This document shows, in pieces, positions 18,310 through 28,548 of a stretch of 64,000 nt of DNA. The DNA is from Chitinophagaceae bacterium. Its GTDB lineage: Bacteria > Bacteroidota > Bacteroidia > Chitinophagales > Chitinophagaceae. The first letter of the stretch is position 1, and each line of letters starts with the position of its first letter. The translations under genes were made by a program, and so were the position numbers. Location of the stretch: positions 124,001 to 188,000 of the forward strand of contig JAFKGQ010000009.1 of assembly GCA_017307755.1 (NCBI GenBank), given 5' to 3'. The notes below the pieces were generated by a model. That model worked only from the letters and a program-made list of their open reading frames with translations. It was not told the origin of the DNA and ran no database searches.

Positions 18310-20127
18310 ATGAAAAAGCATTCACATATAATTGTCATCTGTTTTGCCTTTTTTGCCGTTGCGGGGCTGACCGGATGTAAGAAATATCTCGATAAGGCCC
18401 CCGGAGCAGACGTTTCGCCGACAGATGCCTTTATCAATTTTACCAATTTCCAGGGTTTTACGGAAGAGCTGTATTCGGCGGTGCCGGAATTTACAAGCAA
18501 GACCTGGGCTTGCGACTGGATATTGGGTGATGAGATTGTACACAAGACAGGCGTGACCTGGTTAAATGAGCAGTTTGATAACGGCGACAGCTGGTCATGG
18601 ACTACGGGGGAGTGGATCTCCTGGCTGGACGGCCAGTCCTACGTTACGGATCCGACAACGACCTTTGGGAAAGGTTTGTGGCCCAACTCCTGGTACGGGA
18701 TACATAAAGCCAATTTAGGGCTGGCCAATCTGGATAAGCTCAACGGTACGCAGGAAGAGAAAGATCTGATCAAGGGCCAGCTGCTCTTTTTCCGGGGCTG
18801 GTTCCATTTCGAACTCATGACCTATTGGGGAGGGTTACCTTACATCGATACGGTGTTGTCTTCCGGTGCAAAACTGCAACTGCCCCGTCTGAGCTATCAG
18901 GCGATGGCCGACCTTGTCGGCAAGGACCTGAGGGCGGCTGCCGACCTTCTGCCTGTGGATTGGGACAACACCAATGCCGGCAAAGCGACGCTTGGCAAGA
19001 ACCAACTGAGGATCACAAAAGTGATGGCGCTGGGTTATCTGGGGAAGAATTATCTGTATGCGGGCAGCCCGTTGATGAACCGGGCCTCTACAGGGAACGC
19101 GGTTTACAACGGCGACTATTGCAAAAAGGCGGCGGATGCCTTTACAGAGCTGTTGAAGCTGGTGGACAGCCGTGCGACATGGGTCAAACTGATCGACTTC
19201 TCCCATTACAGCGATCTGTTCTACACCAATGGGGGAAGCTTTATTCCCGGGTACCCCGAGACGATATTCCAGAACCCTGTCTATAGTTCATGGTTTGCCG
19301 GCTGTCCCTGGGGGCCAAGCTCTATATTTGCCGAGGGGAATATCGGTGGAGGGTATACATCACCGAATGCCCGTTTTGTACAGAATTACGGGATGGCCAA
19401 CGGCCTGCCGACAGACGATCCGGCTTCTGGCTATGACCCTGCTAATCCATGGGTTAACCGGGACCCCCGTTTTTATCATGACATCGTCATCGACGGCAAC
19501 CAGATCATAAAAGGATCTGCCCCGGCGGATAAAGAGAAATACCGCTATGCCAACCTATCCAATGGAGGATATAGCCGGGACAATTCCGCGATTGGCCGTA
19601 CCGGCTATTTATTGCGGAAGCTTACCCCCATGACGGCCAACAATATCGACAATTTCCCCAATAATTATATGCATTTGTCCTATATGCGTCTGGCCGATGT
19701 CTACCTGATGTATGCCGAAGCAGTGTTGCAGGGATATGGCTCAGCCACCAGCACCGGGCCGGGTTATATTACCCCCGAGGCGGCCGTCAACAAGATACGG
19801 GACCGTTGCGGCGCCGGAGAGGTGGGGGCTTCCTATGTCGCCGACAAAGACAGGTTCATGGGTGAAATCATCCGTGAACGCGCTATGGAGCTTGGTTTTG
19901 AGGAGGAGATACGCTATAACGACCTGCGGCGCTGGCTCCTTGCGGGACAGACCAGGTACCGGGAAAAAACAGCCATCGATTTTGACAGGGATGTCAATGG
20001 AAAGCCGATCAATATAAAGGAGAGGGTGCTCATAACACGAAAATTCGATGATAAGAATTACTGGCTGCCCCTAAAAATAAGTGATGTGAACCTGTATCCA
20101 TCTTTAAGCCAGAACCCCGGGTATTAG
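18310..20127 (+). CDS. SusD-like glycan-binding lipoprotein
   Basis: A 605-residue surface lipoprotein. The lipobox LTGC places the lipidated cysteine at C23. The N-terminal helical TPR-like region and the C-terminal segment with RERAMELGFEEEIRYNDLRRW are standard for SusD/RagB proteins, as is the final NPGY. It pairs with the SusC encoded 10 bases upstream and is expected to cap the barrel and capture glycan. The sequence contains many Trp and Tyr residues, as expected for a carbohydrate binder, but the glycan is not predictable. Confidence 0.95.
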   Translation: MKKHSHIIVICFAFFAVAGLTGCKKYLDKAPGADVSPTDAFINFTNFQGFTEELYSAVPEFTSKTWACDWILGDEIVHKTGVTWLNEQFDNGDSWSWTTGEWISWLDGQSYVTDPTTTFGKGLWPNSWYGIHKANLGLANLDKLNGTQEEKDLIKGQLLFFRGWFHFELMTYWGGLPYIDTVLSSGAKLQLPRLSYQAMADLVGKDLRAAADLLPVDWDNTNAGKATLGKNQLRITKVMALGYLGKNYLYAGSPLMNRASTGNAVYNGDYCKKAADAFTELLKLVDSRATWVKLIDFSHYSDLFYTNGGSFIPGYPETIFQNPVYSSWFAGCPWGPSSIFAEGNIGGGYTSPNARFVQNYGMANGLPTDDPASGYDPANPWVNRDPRFYHDIVIDGNQIIKGSAPADKEKYRYANLSNGGYSRDNSAIGRTGYLLRKLTPMTANNIDNFPNNYMHLSYMRLADVYLMYAEAVLQGYGSATSTGPGYITPEAAVNKIRDRCGAGEVGASYVADKDRFMGEIIRERAMELGFEEEIRYNDLRRWLLAGQTRYREKTAIDFDRDVNGKPINIKERVLITRKFDDKNYWLPLKISDVNLYPSLSQNPGY

Positions 20128-20158
20128 GGAGTATAACTTTAAAGTAAAAAGGAGAATA

Positions 20159-22951
20159 ATGAAAAGCAATATATTAATAAAGCTGTTTTTTCTTGGATCA
20201 AGCCTTATGTCTGTGCTGATGACGGTGGGGCAAACCTTTCCTTCGAAAGGTGCAACGAACCTGGGCGCTGATTCTATAGTACATGTGGCATACCGGAATG
20301 TGCAACGGAAGGATTTGGCCGGCGCTATCTCTGTGCTGAATCCGCCGCAGTATCTGGATAAGCATTATGGGACTAATCCCACGGAAGGGATGGGGGCGTT
20401 TATCGGAGGCGGCAATCTTTGGAATCTGGGAGCAGGGTTGATACTGGTGGATGGGGAACCCCGGGCGTTGAGCGACGTAACCGCCAATGAAATAGAGCAA
20501 ATTACCTTTCTAAAAGGCGCCAATGCGGTGGTTTTATATGGGGCTCGTGCGGCAAACGGGGTGATGCTGATCACGACCAAGCGGGGCAGGGCGGGTGTTC
20601 ATGGCAGCAGCGTGCGCGTCAATACGGGGATAAATGTCCCCAAGTCCTATCCAAAGTACCTGGGGTCCGCCGAATATATGTCCTACTATAACCAGGCAAG
20701 TCTGAATGACGGGCTGCCTGCGCCGTATGCGGACTCTACGATCAAACATTTTGCCGACCGCTCAAACCCTTACCGATACCCGGACGTGGATTATTTCTCG
20801 CAGGCTTATCTGCGCAGACTTTATAACACCTATTCGGCCAACGCAGAATTTACCAGCGGTACCGAGCGCGCACGTTTTTATGCGCTGGCCGGCTTTCAAA
20901 GCCAGAATTCTTTGCTGAATTTCGGGGAGGGTAGGAATGAGCGGAATAACCGGCTGAACCTGCGGGGCAACATCGACCTGAAGTTGAATAATTTCATAAG
21001 CACTTATGTCAACGTTTCCACCGTGTTCTCCAACAATCGCCGGGCATTGGGTAATTTTTGGAGCCAGGCAAACAACCTGCAGCCGCAACGGTTTTCTCCG
21101 CTGATCCCCATTGGCATGGTAGCAAAAAATTCACCCGCAGCACAGGCCTCGGTAAAGGATAGCCGCAATATCATCGGCGGGATGTACATCCTGGGAGGCG
21201 CTCAGCAATACCTCAGTAACCCCGTGGCGGATGTATATGCCGCCGGGTATGATAATTTCACCAGCCGTCAGTTCCAGTATACCAACGGCATAGACGTGGA
21301 TCTTAGGAATGTATCAAAAGGTTTGTCTTTCCACGGTCAGATGACCATCGACTATTCGAACATGTACGACGAAACGCTTAACAACAGCTATGCGGTATAT
21401 GAGCCGACGTGGAGCGGAGACTCTATCACACAGTTGGTAAAGTACAATAAGGACAGCAAGCCCGGCACACAGAACCTCAGCAACACGTGGAGCGACCAGC
21501 TTATCGACTTCAGCATGCATCTCGACTATGTAAATACTTTTAAAGACAAGCATAACGTTTCCGCCATCCTGATGGCGGACGCTCTCCGGCGCCGGCAGTC
21601 GCGCGATTTTCAGTACAGGACGAATGCCAACCTGGGTATTCAACTGGGCTACAACTTCGATCATAAGTATTATGCGGATTTCAGCGGGGCCGTGGTCAAT
21701 TCCACAAAACTGCCTGCGCGTACCCGCGTGGCCTTTTCTCCGACGGTCAGCCTGGGCTGGGTGCTGAGCGAAGAAGCGTTTCTCAGGGATGTCAGTTGGG
21801 TAGATAGGCTTAAACTGGGCGCATCAGCCGGCATCATCAACACAGACCTCGATATCAACAGCTATTATCTGTACAATGCGGTATATTCCCCTACCGCCTA
21901 TTTTTCATGGGCTGACGGCACCTATACGAATCAGGCAACGACGATCTCCCGAGGCGAGAACTTGAACCTTTCCTACGCCAAGAGAAAGGAAGTCAATCTG
22001 AGCATAGAAGGGTCTTTCTTTAAAAAGAAGCTGGCCCTGCTGACAACCCTGTTCTTTATTAATAAGGACGGAATACCCGTGCAAAACTATAGCCAGTATC
22101 CGGGCTACTTTTTTACCACGTATCCGACAACCTCCTTCGTGCCCTATTCCAATTTCCAGGCTGACCGTTACCAGGGTCTTGACCTGCAGCTGAATTTCCA
22201 CCAGGACATCGGCCATGTAAGATTTACGCTGGGCGCGGCCCTGACCTATGTCACAACCAAAGCTATCAAACGCGATGAACTGTACACCGACGCCTATCGC
22301 AACCGGGCAGGAAAACCCATCGACGCCATATTTGGTCTGCGGAGCGAGGGTTTATTTGCCGATCAGAATGACATCAATGCTCATGCCACCCAGAAGTTTG
22401 GTACTGTAAGACCGGGTGATATTAAATTTAAGGATCAGAATGGGGATGGTGTGATAGACGAGCGTGACGAGGTCATGATCGGACGTTGGAACAGCCCTCT
22501 TACAGGCGGGGTGAACCTCACCGCTGAGTACAAGGGCTTTACGCTGTTTGTCCTCGGTACAGCCTATTTCGGTGGTGCTGGTATCAGGAACGGCGGTTAT
22601 TATTGGGTATCGGGAGCCGCAAAGTATTCAGAGGTTGTCCGCAACAGCTGGACGGAAAGTACGAAGGGTTCAGCCACGTACCCGCGTCTGACGACTACCA
22701 GTGGTGACAACAATTTCAGGTATTCCGACTACTGGACTTACAGCACTAACGGATTTAACATTTCGAAAGTGCAATTGACCTATGCTCTTCCCGGCAGTGT
22801 GCTGAAGAATTCCTTTGTAAAAGGATTGAATATCTATGTCAGCGGCAACGATCTGCTGATGCTGGGCAGTAACAGGCGTGTGATGGAGTTGAACATCGGC
22901 ACCATGCCCCAGACCCGCTTTTACAATTTTGGCGTTAAAGGTGAATTTTAA
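20159..22951 (+). CDS. SusC-like TonB-dependent receptor without the usual N-terminal domain
   Basis: A second SusC, 930 residues, 31 bases after the first susD. It has a signal peptide (about 1-25), but the carboxypeptidase-regulatory-like domain seen in the other two SusC proteins of the window is absent. The plug follows almost at once, and the TonB-box position reads DSIVHVAYRN instead of a VVVGYG-like motif. Plug motifs (ILVDGEPRAL, GANAVVLYGARAANGVMLITTKRG) and barrel strands are intact, so it should still form a transporter. It may use a diverged TonB box, or act as a barrel partner. Confidence 0.88.
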   Translation: MKSNILIKLFFLGSSLMSVLMTVGQTFPSKGATNLGADSIVHVAYRNVQRKDLAGAISVLNPPQYLDKHYGTNPTEGMGAFIGGGNLWNLGAGLILVDGEPRALSDVTANEIEQITFLKGANAVVLYGARAANGVMLITTKRGRAGVHGSSVRVNTGINVPKSYPKYLGSAEYMSYYNQASLNDGLPAPYADSTIKHFADRSNPYRYPDVDYFSQAYLRRLYNTYSANAEFTSGTERARFYALAGFQSQNSLLNFGEGRNERNNRLNLRGNIDLKLNNFISTYVNVSTVFSNNRRALGNFWSQANNLQPQRFSPLIPIGMVAKNSPAAQASVKDSRNIIGGMYILGGAQQYLSNPVADVYAAGYDNFTSRQFQYTNGIDVDLRNVSKGLSFHGQMTIDYSNMYDETLNNSYAVYEPTWSGDSITQLVKYNKDSKPGTQNLSNTWSDQLIDFSMHLDYVNTFKDKHNVSAILMADALRRRQSRDFQYRTNANLGIQLGYNFDHKYYADFSGAVVNSTKLPARTRVAFSPTVSLGWVLSEEAFLRDVSWVDRLKLGASAGIINTDLDINSYYLYNAVYSPTAYFSWADGTYTNQATTISRGENLNLSYAKRKEVNLSIEGSFFKKKLALLTTLFFINKDGIPVQNYSQYPGYFFTTYPTTSFVPYSNFQADRYQGLDLQLNFHQDIGHVRFTLGAALTYVTTKAIKRDELYTDAYRNRAGKPIDAIFGLRSEGLFADQNDINAHATQKFGTVRPGDIKFKDQNGDGVIDERDEVMIGRWNSPLTGGVNLTAEYKGFTLFVLGTAYFGGAGIRNGGYYWVSGAAKYSEVVRNSWTESTKGSATYPRLTTTSGDNNFRYSDYWTYSTNGFNISKVQLTYALPGSVLKNSFVKGLNIYVSGNDLLMLGSNRRVMELNIGTMPQTRFYNFGVKGEF

Positions 22952-22978
22952 CGCGAACATTAATACAACAGAACTTAT

Positions 22979-24733
22979 ATGAAAAGAGAACTAATCTATA
23001 TATTGGCCATGGTCCTGGTCTTTACGGGCTGCAAAAAGATATTGTCTCCCGCAGACGAGAACAACCGTGGGCTGAGCGACATATATGGCAATGCTGCATT
23101 TGCGGAGGGGCTTCTGCTCAATGGATATACCCGGCTTCCGCCGGCAAACTGGTCGTTTAATGATGTAGCGACAGATGACGCCGTATCAAACGATCCCACT
23201 AACAACTATCGGCTAATGGCCACCGGGCAATGGTCATCCATCAATAACCCGATGGAACAGTGGACGGGAGGCTTTGCCGCCATCCAGTACCTGAACCTGC
23301 TGCTTTCCCAGGCAGACAAGGTGACATGGGCTACGACGGGGCAGTATACAAATGTGATGTTCAATGATCGCATCAAAGGCGAGGCATTTGGTCTGCGCGG
23401 GCTCTTTATGTTCTATTTGCTACAGGCGCATGCAGGATGGACCGCTGATGGCAAGCTGATGGGCGTACCTATCCTTACCGCACCCCTGGATGGCAAGTCG
23501 GATTTCAAGATCCCCCGCAATACTTTTGATGAATGTGTACAGCAGATCTATAAGGACCTCGATTCGGCCGAAAGCCGTCTGCCGCTGGATTTTGAGAATA
23601 TCGCTGTAAACTCGGACATCCCCGGTAAATATGCCGGCAAAACGACGGTGGCGGATTACAACCGTGTGTTCGGCGCCTACAACCGCCAAAGGATGACTTC
23701 GCGTATCGTCAAAGGTATACGGGCCAAAGTATCCTTGCTGGCGACAAGCCCGGCTTTCGGCCAGGGAGCCGCTGCCGCATGGGCAAAGGCGGCGGACGAT
23801 GCGGCGGCATCCCTGGATCTCATCGGCGGCGTATCCGGCATGGCTAACAACGGCGGATATTGGTATGCCAGCAAGAACTCCGGTGAGATCAACGGGGTGT
23901 CTTCAGGGGTCAATCCCAGGGAGATCCTTTGGAGGGGCAACGTAGGAGATGGGAATAACCTGGAAAAGGATAATTATCCCCCCACGCTCTTTGGCAACGG
24001 GCGCGTGAACCCCGCGCAGAACCTGGTCGATGCTTTCCCGATGGCCAACGGCTATCCCATAGGGGACCCGGCCTCCGGCTATGATGCGAACAACCCGTAT
24101 GGCAATCGTGACCCGCGCCTAGCGCTGTACATCGTAGTAAATGGAAGCAAGATGGGGCCCGCAGGCGCTACGATCTATACGCAAGTAGGAACCTCTAACG
24201 ATGGTCTGAACACTATATCCACATCGACACGCACCAGCTATTATATGCGTAAACTGCTGCGTGAGGACGTCAATGTCAACCCGGCGGGTACAAATACCCA
24301 ACGGCATTATATTCCTTATATCCGGTACACCGAGCTCTTTCTTGCCTATGCTGAGGCGGCGAATGAAGCATGGGGGCCGGACGGGACAGGTGCTCATACC
24401 TACTCTGCCAGGAATGTCATCGCCGCGATACGGAAGCGGGCAGGGATAACACAGCCCGACAATTACCTGGCTTCCCTCAGCACAAAAGAGGATATGCGGG
24501 CGCTGATCCATAACGAACGACGATTGGAGCTGTGCTTCGAAGGGTTCCGATTCTGGGACCTGCGCAGATGGAAGGAAAACCTGACGCAGCCGGCCAGCGG
24601 TGTAACCATCACCGGCAACAGCTATACGGTAAATCCCGTCGAAAACAGGCAGTATGCCGACTATATGTATTACGGTCCCTTGCCCTATAACGAGGTGTTA
24701 AAGGAAAACCTGCTGCAAAACAAAGGGTGGTAA
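22979..24733 (+). CDS. SusD-like glycan-binding lipoprotein (second)
   Basis: A 584-residue lipoprotein with lipobox VFTGC (lipidated C18). SusD hallmarks include NPYGNRDPRLALYIVVNG and, near the C terminus, IHNERRLELCFEGFRFWDLRRWKEN. It pairs with the upstream SusC (27-base gap). Its stop codon shares a base with a possible ATG of the next gene (TAATG), which suggests coupled translation. Sequence similarity to the first SusD is limited to family motifs, so the two pairs probably bind different oligosaccharides. Confidence 0.95.
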   Translation: MKRELIYILAMVLVFTGCKKILSPADENNRGLSDIYGNAAFAEGLLLNGYTRLPPANWSFNDVATDDAVSNDPTNNYRLMATGQWSSINNPMEQWTGGFAAIQYLNLLLSQADKVTWATTGQYTNVMFNDRIKGEAFGLRGLFMFYLLQAHAGWTADGKLMGVPILTAPLDGKSDFKIPRNTFDECVQQIYKDLDSAESRLPLDFENIAVNSDIPGKYAGKTTVADYNRVFGAYNRQRMTSRIVKGIRAKVSLLATSPAFGQGAAAAWAKAADDAAASLDLIGGVSGMANNGGYWYASKNSGEINGVSSGVNPREILWRGNVGDGNNLEKDNYPPTLFGNGRVNPAQNLVDAFPMANGYPIGDPASGYDANNPYGNRDPRLALYIVVNGSKMGPAGATIYTQVGTSNDGLNTISTSTRTSYYMRKLLREDVNVNPAGTNTQRHYIPYIRYTELFLAYAEAANEAWGPDGTGAHTYSARNVIAAIRKRAGITQPDNYLASLSTKEDMRALIHNERRLELCFEGFRFWDLRRWKENLTQPASGVTITGNSYTVNPVENRQYADYMYYGPLPYNEVLKENLLQNKGW

Positions 24734-25776
24734 TGTCATCTACACTTAAAATGAAAAGAATGAAAAAGATATTGATCCTGTCATGCTTTATTTTGACTGT
24801 CTGCTACTCCTGCTCCAATAAAGAGCTGAGTTTCCCCAACAATAAATATACTTCGGTGTATTTTGCTTATCAGTCACCCGTAAGAACATTGGTCCTGGGT
24901 AATGACATCTTCGACAACACCCTGGATAATGAACATAAGTTTACGATCATGGCGACGATGGGCGGTGTTTACACAAATAGCCGGGACATTTCCATTGACG
25001 TATCCATGGATCCGGCGCTCTGCAATAACCTCACTTTCGGCCAGGGCGGCAGCAATGTCCTCGCCCTGCCGTCCAATTATTATACGCTTCCCAAGGACAT
25101 GACCATCCATATCCCGTCAGGAAGCGTCATGGGCGGACTGGAAATCCAGCTGACGGATGATTTTTTTGCCGATCCCAGGTCCATTACCAATACGTTTGTG
25201 ATCCCGCTGCGCATGAATGCCGTAAAAAATGCCGATTCCATTCTCAAGGGCAAGAGCGACCTGACCAACCCGGATCCCCGTATAGTTGGGAACTGGACCA
25301 TTGCGCCAAAGAATTATACCCTGTATGCCGTAAAATATATCAATCCCTGGCATGGCAACTATCTGAGAAGAGGCGTGGAGGTTATAAAGGATAATACGGG
25401 TGATACGAATATTGTTTATCACACGCAATATGTCGAAACAGACCAGGTTTGCAGCATAGGGACAAAGTCCCTTTCCGGCGATTCCCTGCTGCTTAACGGC
25501 AAGTCCAGGACGAATACAGACATGCCGTTCCAACTGCAGCTGACGTTTGACAACAGCGGCAAGTGCGATATTAAAGGTCTGTCTTCCGCCTCATACACTG
25601 TCACCGGCAACGGCGAGTTTGTAAAAGGAGGAGATTCCTGGGGCAATCAAAAGCGGGATGTACTGCATCTGAAGTACACCATCGACTTCGGCGCTTCCGT
25701 CCACACCTTTACGGACACGCTGGTTATACGCGACAGGGGCGTCAAATTTGAGACGTTTGCTCCATTTGTAAATTAA
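24733..25776 (+). CDS. DUF1735/DUF5627-type surface glycan-binding lipoprotein
   Basis: A lipoprotein of about 347 residues from the ATG at 24733, which overlaps the susD stop. ATGs at 24751 and 24760 are also possible, and the last gives the most compact signal peptide with the acylated cysteine in CYSC. The first half resembles a DUF1735 beta-sandwich (regularly spaced beta segments, ISIDVSMDP, YYTLPKDMTIHIPSGS). The second half resembles DUF5627, with IVGNWTIAPKNYTLYAVKYINPWHG. Such proteins sit after susD in PULs and act as auxiliary surface binders. There are no catalytic residues to report. Confidence 0.75.
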   Translation: MSSTLKMKRMKKILILSCFILTVCYSCSNKELSFPNNKYTSVYFAYQSPVRTLVLGNDIFDNTLDNEHKFTIMATMGGVYTNSRDISIDVSMDPALCNNLTFGQGGSNVLALPSNYYTLPKDMTIHIPSGSVMGGLEIQLTDDFFADPRSITNTFVIPLRMNAVKNADSILKGKSDLTNPDPRIVGNWTIAPKNYTLYAVKYINPWHGNYLRRGVEVIKDNTGDTNIVYHTQYVETDQVCSIGTKSLSGDSLLLNGKSRTNTDMPFQLQLTFDNSGKCDIKGLSSASYTVTGNGEFVKGGDSWGNQKRDVLHLKYTIDFGASVHTFTDTLVIRDRGVKFETFAPFVN

Positions 25777-25782
25777 TGCCGG

Positions 25783-27738
25783 ATGAACATGAAAAGACGT
25801 TTTTTGGGAGGTCTGTTACTCTGTTTCGTATTTGTCTTTTATGCAACAGCGCAGCAGTCCGACAATGGCAACGGCACGTACACGAATCCCATCCTTTGGT
25901 CGGATTTTCCCGACAACGATGTTATACGGGTGGGTGATACTTATTACATGGTGACTACGACGATGTATATATTCCCGGGTGTGCCTGTCATGAAGTCGAA
26001 AGACCTGGTCAACTGGGAATATTGCGCCAACGCCATCCGGAGATTTGACCAGGGCCCCGCATATGACATGCAGGGTAAGACGAGATACGGCCATGGTCAG
26101 TGGGCCAGCAGCATTCGGTACCACAACGGGCAGTTCCATATCCTTTTTGTTACCCTGGACGAGGGAGGGTATCATCTGACGGCGGACAGGCCTGAAGGCC
26201 CCTGGACCCTGCACAAGCTTCCCAAAGCTTATTATGACGCCGGTCTGTTCTACGACGATGACGGACGTATCTACATTGTTCACGGCTATTCCAAATTGTC
26301 ACTGACGGAAGTGGATGAGAACCTGGCCCCCCTGGGCAGGGACAGCGTGATATTCGACAAGGTGCAGCGAAAAGGGCTCGAAGGCAGTCATGTTTATAAG
26401 ATCAACGGCTATTACTATATCTACGCCACCTATGGAGGCGGGGACGGGTACCAGGTGGCTTTACGATCTAAGAATATCTATGGCCCTTATGAAGAGAAAG
26501 TGGTCCTAAGGGACGATATGAACCTGGCGGGAAAAGGCGTGCATCAGGGCGCCCTGCTGGAGACGCCCACAGGCGAATGGTGGAGCGTGATCTTCCAGGA
26601 CAGGGACGGCATTGGACGATGTCCTACCTTACAGCCCGTGCACTGGGTAGATGGCTGGCCGATCCCGGGCGACAACGGCAGGGCGGTGGTCACTTATAAA
26701 AAGCCCGGTACGGGAGATCCCCAGCCGGTGAAACTGCTGCCGACCAGCGACGAATTTGACAGCAGCGGTCTGGGACTGCAGTGGGGATGGAACCACAACC
26801 CGGATGACGGAAGATGGTCGTTGACTGAACGAAAAGGTTTTCTGAGGTTGAGGACGGCGAGTGTCACCGGCGATCTTACACGTGCCCGCAATACGCTAAC
26901 CCAACGTCCTTTCGGGCCATACTCCACCGGAACGATGGCGATGGACCTTGATCACATGCATCCGGGAGATATTGCGGGATTGGGTATCATTCAATTGCCC
27001 TATGCCTATATAGGTGCAGTGGCGGTGGATGAGAACACCAGAGCACTGATCATGGTCAACAATGGAAAGACGGTGGACAGCGTAAGTTTTGGAAGCGGCA
27101 GAAAAGTCTATTTCCGGGCGTTGGTATCCGCCATAAGGGACGAAGCCTGCTTTTTCTATAGCCTGGATAATAAAAAATTCCAGCCGCTGGGAGATACCCT
27201 GCATATGAAGTTCGATCTGAGAATGTTCACAGGAAATAAGTTTGCCCTGTTCAATTTTGCCACGGTGGATACAGGCGGTTTTGTCGATATCGATTGGTTC
27301 AGGATGGAAATCCGGCGGGGACCGCCTAATCTATTTAAGGCCAATGCACGGATAGAGGCGGAAATGTATGATCACATCGATATCGCTCATGTTGCATCCT
27401 GCAGGGATTCCACGGATGGAAAGGGGCAGGCTGTCACGCAGACGGCTGATGGCGCATGGATCCGCTATGACCGTGTCGATTTTGAAAAAGGTTATGCCGG
27501 TCTGCTGGTCCGGCTTGCCTCGGCCACCGGCGGAGGCAGGATCGAATTGTTCCTGGATGAAGAACTGCAGCATCCTTATGCGACATTATCCATACCCTTT
27601 ACGGGGAGCTGGAATAAATACGGCACCGTTAAAATTCCTGTAAAGCCTGTGAAAGGCATACACACGCTGACGGTGAAATTCGCGGGGGCGGGGGAGCAGG
27701 TGGTCAATCTCAACTGGCTTAGCTTTACACGGTCATGA
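25783..27738 (+). CDS. GH43 glycosidase (xylosidase/arabinofuranosidase) with CBM6
   Basis: A 651-residue exported enzyme (signal peptide about 1-23). The five-bladed GH43 propeller spans about 30-330. The predicted base is in the segment WSDFPDND (D44 by alignment), the pKa-modulating Asp is D153 in YYDAGLFYDDD, and the acid is E200 in GLEGSHVYK. A concanavalin-like sandwich (about 330-510) and a CBM6 (about 520-650, with RIEAEMYDHIDIAH) follow. It ends the susCD operon, 6 bases after the DUF1735 gene, and overlaps the convergent regulator by 6 bases. GH43 members remove xylose or arabinose, so a xylan-type oligosaccharide target is likely. Confidence 0.9.
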   Translation: MNMKRRFLGGLLLCFVFVFYATAQQSDNGNGTYTNPILWSDFPDNDVIRVGDTYYMVTTTMYIFPGVPVMKSKDLVNWEYCANAIRRFDQGPAYDMQGKTRYGHGQWASSIRYHNGQFHILFVTLDEGGYHLTADRPEGPWTLHKLPKAYYDAGLFYDDDGRIYIVHGYSKLSLTEVDENLAPLGRDSVIFDKVQRKGLEGSHVYKINGYYYIYATYGGGDGYQVALRSKNIYGPYEEKVVLRDDMNLAGKGVHQGALLETPTGEWWSVIFQDRDGIGRCPTLQPVHWVDGWPIPGDNGRAVVTYKKPGTGDPQPVKLLPTSDEFDSSGLGLQWGWNHNPDDGRWSLTERKGFLRLRTASVTGDLTRARNTLTQRPFGPYSTGTMAMDLDHMHPGDIAGLGIIQLPYAYIGAVAVDENTRALIMVNNGKTVDSVSFGSGRKVYFRALVSAIRDEACFFYSLDNKKFQPLGDTLHMKFDLRMFTGNKFALFNFATVDTGGFVDIDWFRMEIRRGPPNLFKANARIEAEMYDHIDIAHVASCRDSTDGKGQAVTQTADGAWIRYDRVDFEKGYAGLLVRLASATGGGRIELFLDEELQHPYATLSIPFTGSWNKYGTVKIPVKPVKGIHTLTVKFAGAGEQVVNLNWLSFTRS

Positions 27739-28509
27739 GGACTTTGTCATTTGCTGAAACTCCCTTGGGGTGACACCGAAATGTTTTACGAATGCCTTGC
27801 CGAAATTGCTCCGGGAATTGAACCCTACCATTTTTACGATCTCGAAGATCTTATGATCGTCGGCAGCCAGGAGCCCGGCCGCTTTCTCAAGTCTGACCTT
27901 ATTGATCAGCTCGTTGGGGGTAAGCTCTGAAATGCATTTGATCCTGCGGTATAGTGTAGGACGGCTCATGTTCATCAGCCGTGCCAGCACATCTACATTC
28001 AGGTCGATGTCAGGCAGGTGATCCGAGATATAGCCGTTCAGCCTGCTCAAAAACGTCTCATTCTCTCCGGAGCAGGCCATGGGATGCATGTGAGCCAGGG
28101 CAGACCGGCTGAAGTGATCCTTTACCCGTGCCCTGTTTGCTACCAGGTTCCGGATCTGTGCCCTGAGGTAATCCCGGGAGAGTGGTTTTTCCGCCCAGGC
28201 ATCAGCCCCTGACTCCAGGCAACTCATCCTTGCCTCCTGATCATTTGCCGTAATCAGCAGGATCACCGGGATGTGCGCAAAATGAGGTGAACATTTCAAC
28301 CGGGCGCACAGCTTGTTGCCGTCCGGAGAACTTCCCGGGGATGCATCGATAATGATAAGATGAATAGCCTGGTCTTCCAGGATCCTGACCACATTACTTT
28401 CCGTCCGGGCTGTCAGGAGATGATAGGTATCTGCCAGGTATCCGTCCGGCAGGTGCGGCTCGGGTCCGGCATGGAATACCAGCAGCAAATGGGGGGTGGC
28501 AGCAAACAT
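27733..28509 (-). CDS. Orphan receiver-AraC response regulator
   Basis: A 258-residue protein that looks like the C-terminal portion of an HTCS without its sensor and kinase. A receiver-like domain (about 5-125) keeps the phospho-acceptor Asp in HLIIIDASPG (D55), the Thr in ITANDQ and the Lys in AEKPLSRD. It lacks the usual acidic pair at the end of the first strand (LLLVFHAGPEP), so Mg binding may be poor. An AraC helix-turn-helix follows (about 155-255, with MVGFNSRSNFGKAFVKHFGVTPREF). It lies divergent to HTCS2 with a 110-base gap. It could be phosphorylated by an HTCS or act without phosphorylation. Confidence 0.8.
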   Translation of the reverse strand: MFAATPHLLLVFHAGPEPHLPDGYLADTYHLLTARTESNVVRILEDQAIHLIIIDASPGSSPDGNKLCARLKCSPHFAHIPVILLITANDQEARMSCLESGADAWAEKPLSRDYLRAQIRNLVANRARVKDHFSRSALAHMHPMACSGENETFLSRLNGYISDHLPDIDLNVDVLARLMNMSRPTLYRRIKCISELTPNELINKVRLEKAAGLLAADDHKIFEIVKMVGFNSRSNFGKAFVKHFGVTPREFQQMTKSS

Positions 28510-28548
28510 AGTTGTACAAAACTATAGATGCCACCTAATTAGCTGTGC

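Noticed and set aside
27739..27770. Terminator between the convergent GH43 and orphan regulator genes
   Set aside because: The genes overlap by 6 bases and no GC-rich hairpin with a T-run is visible on either strand.
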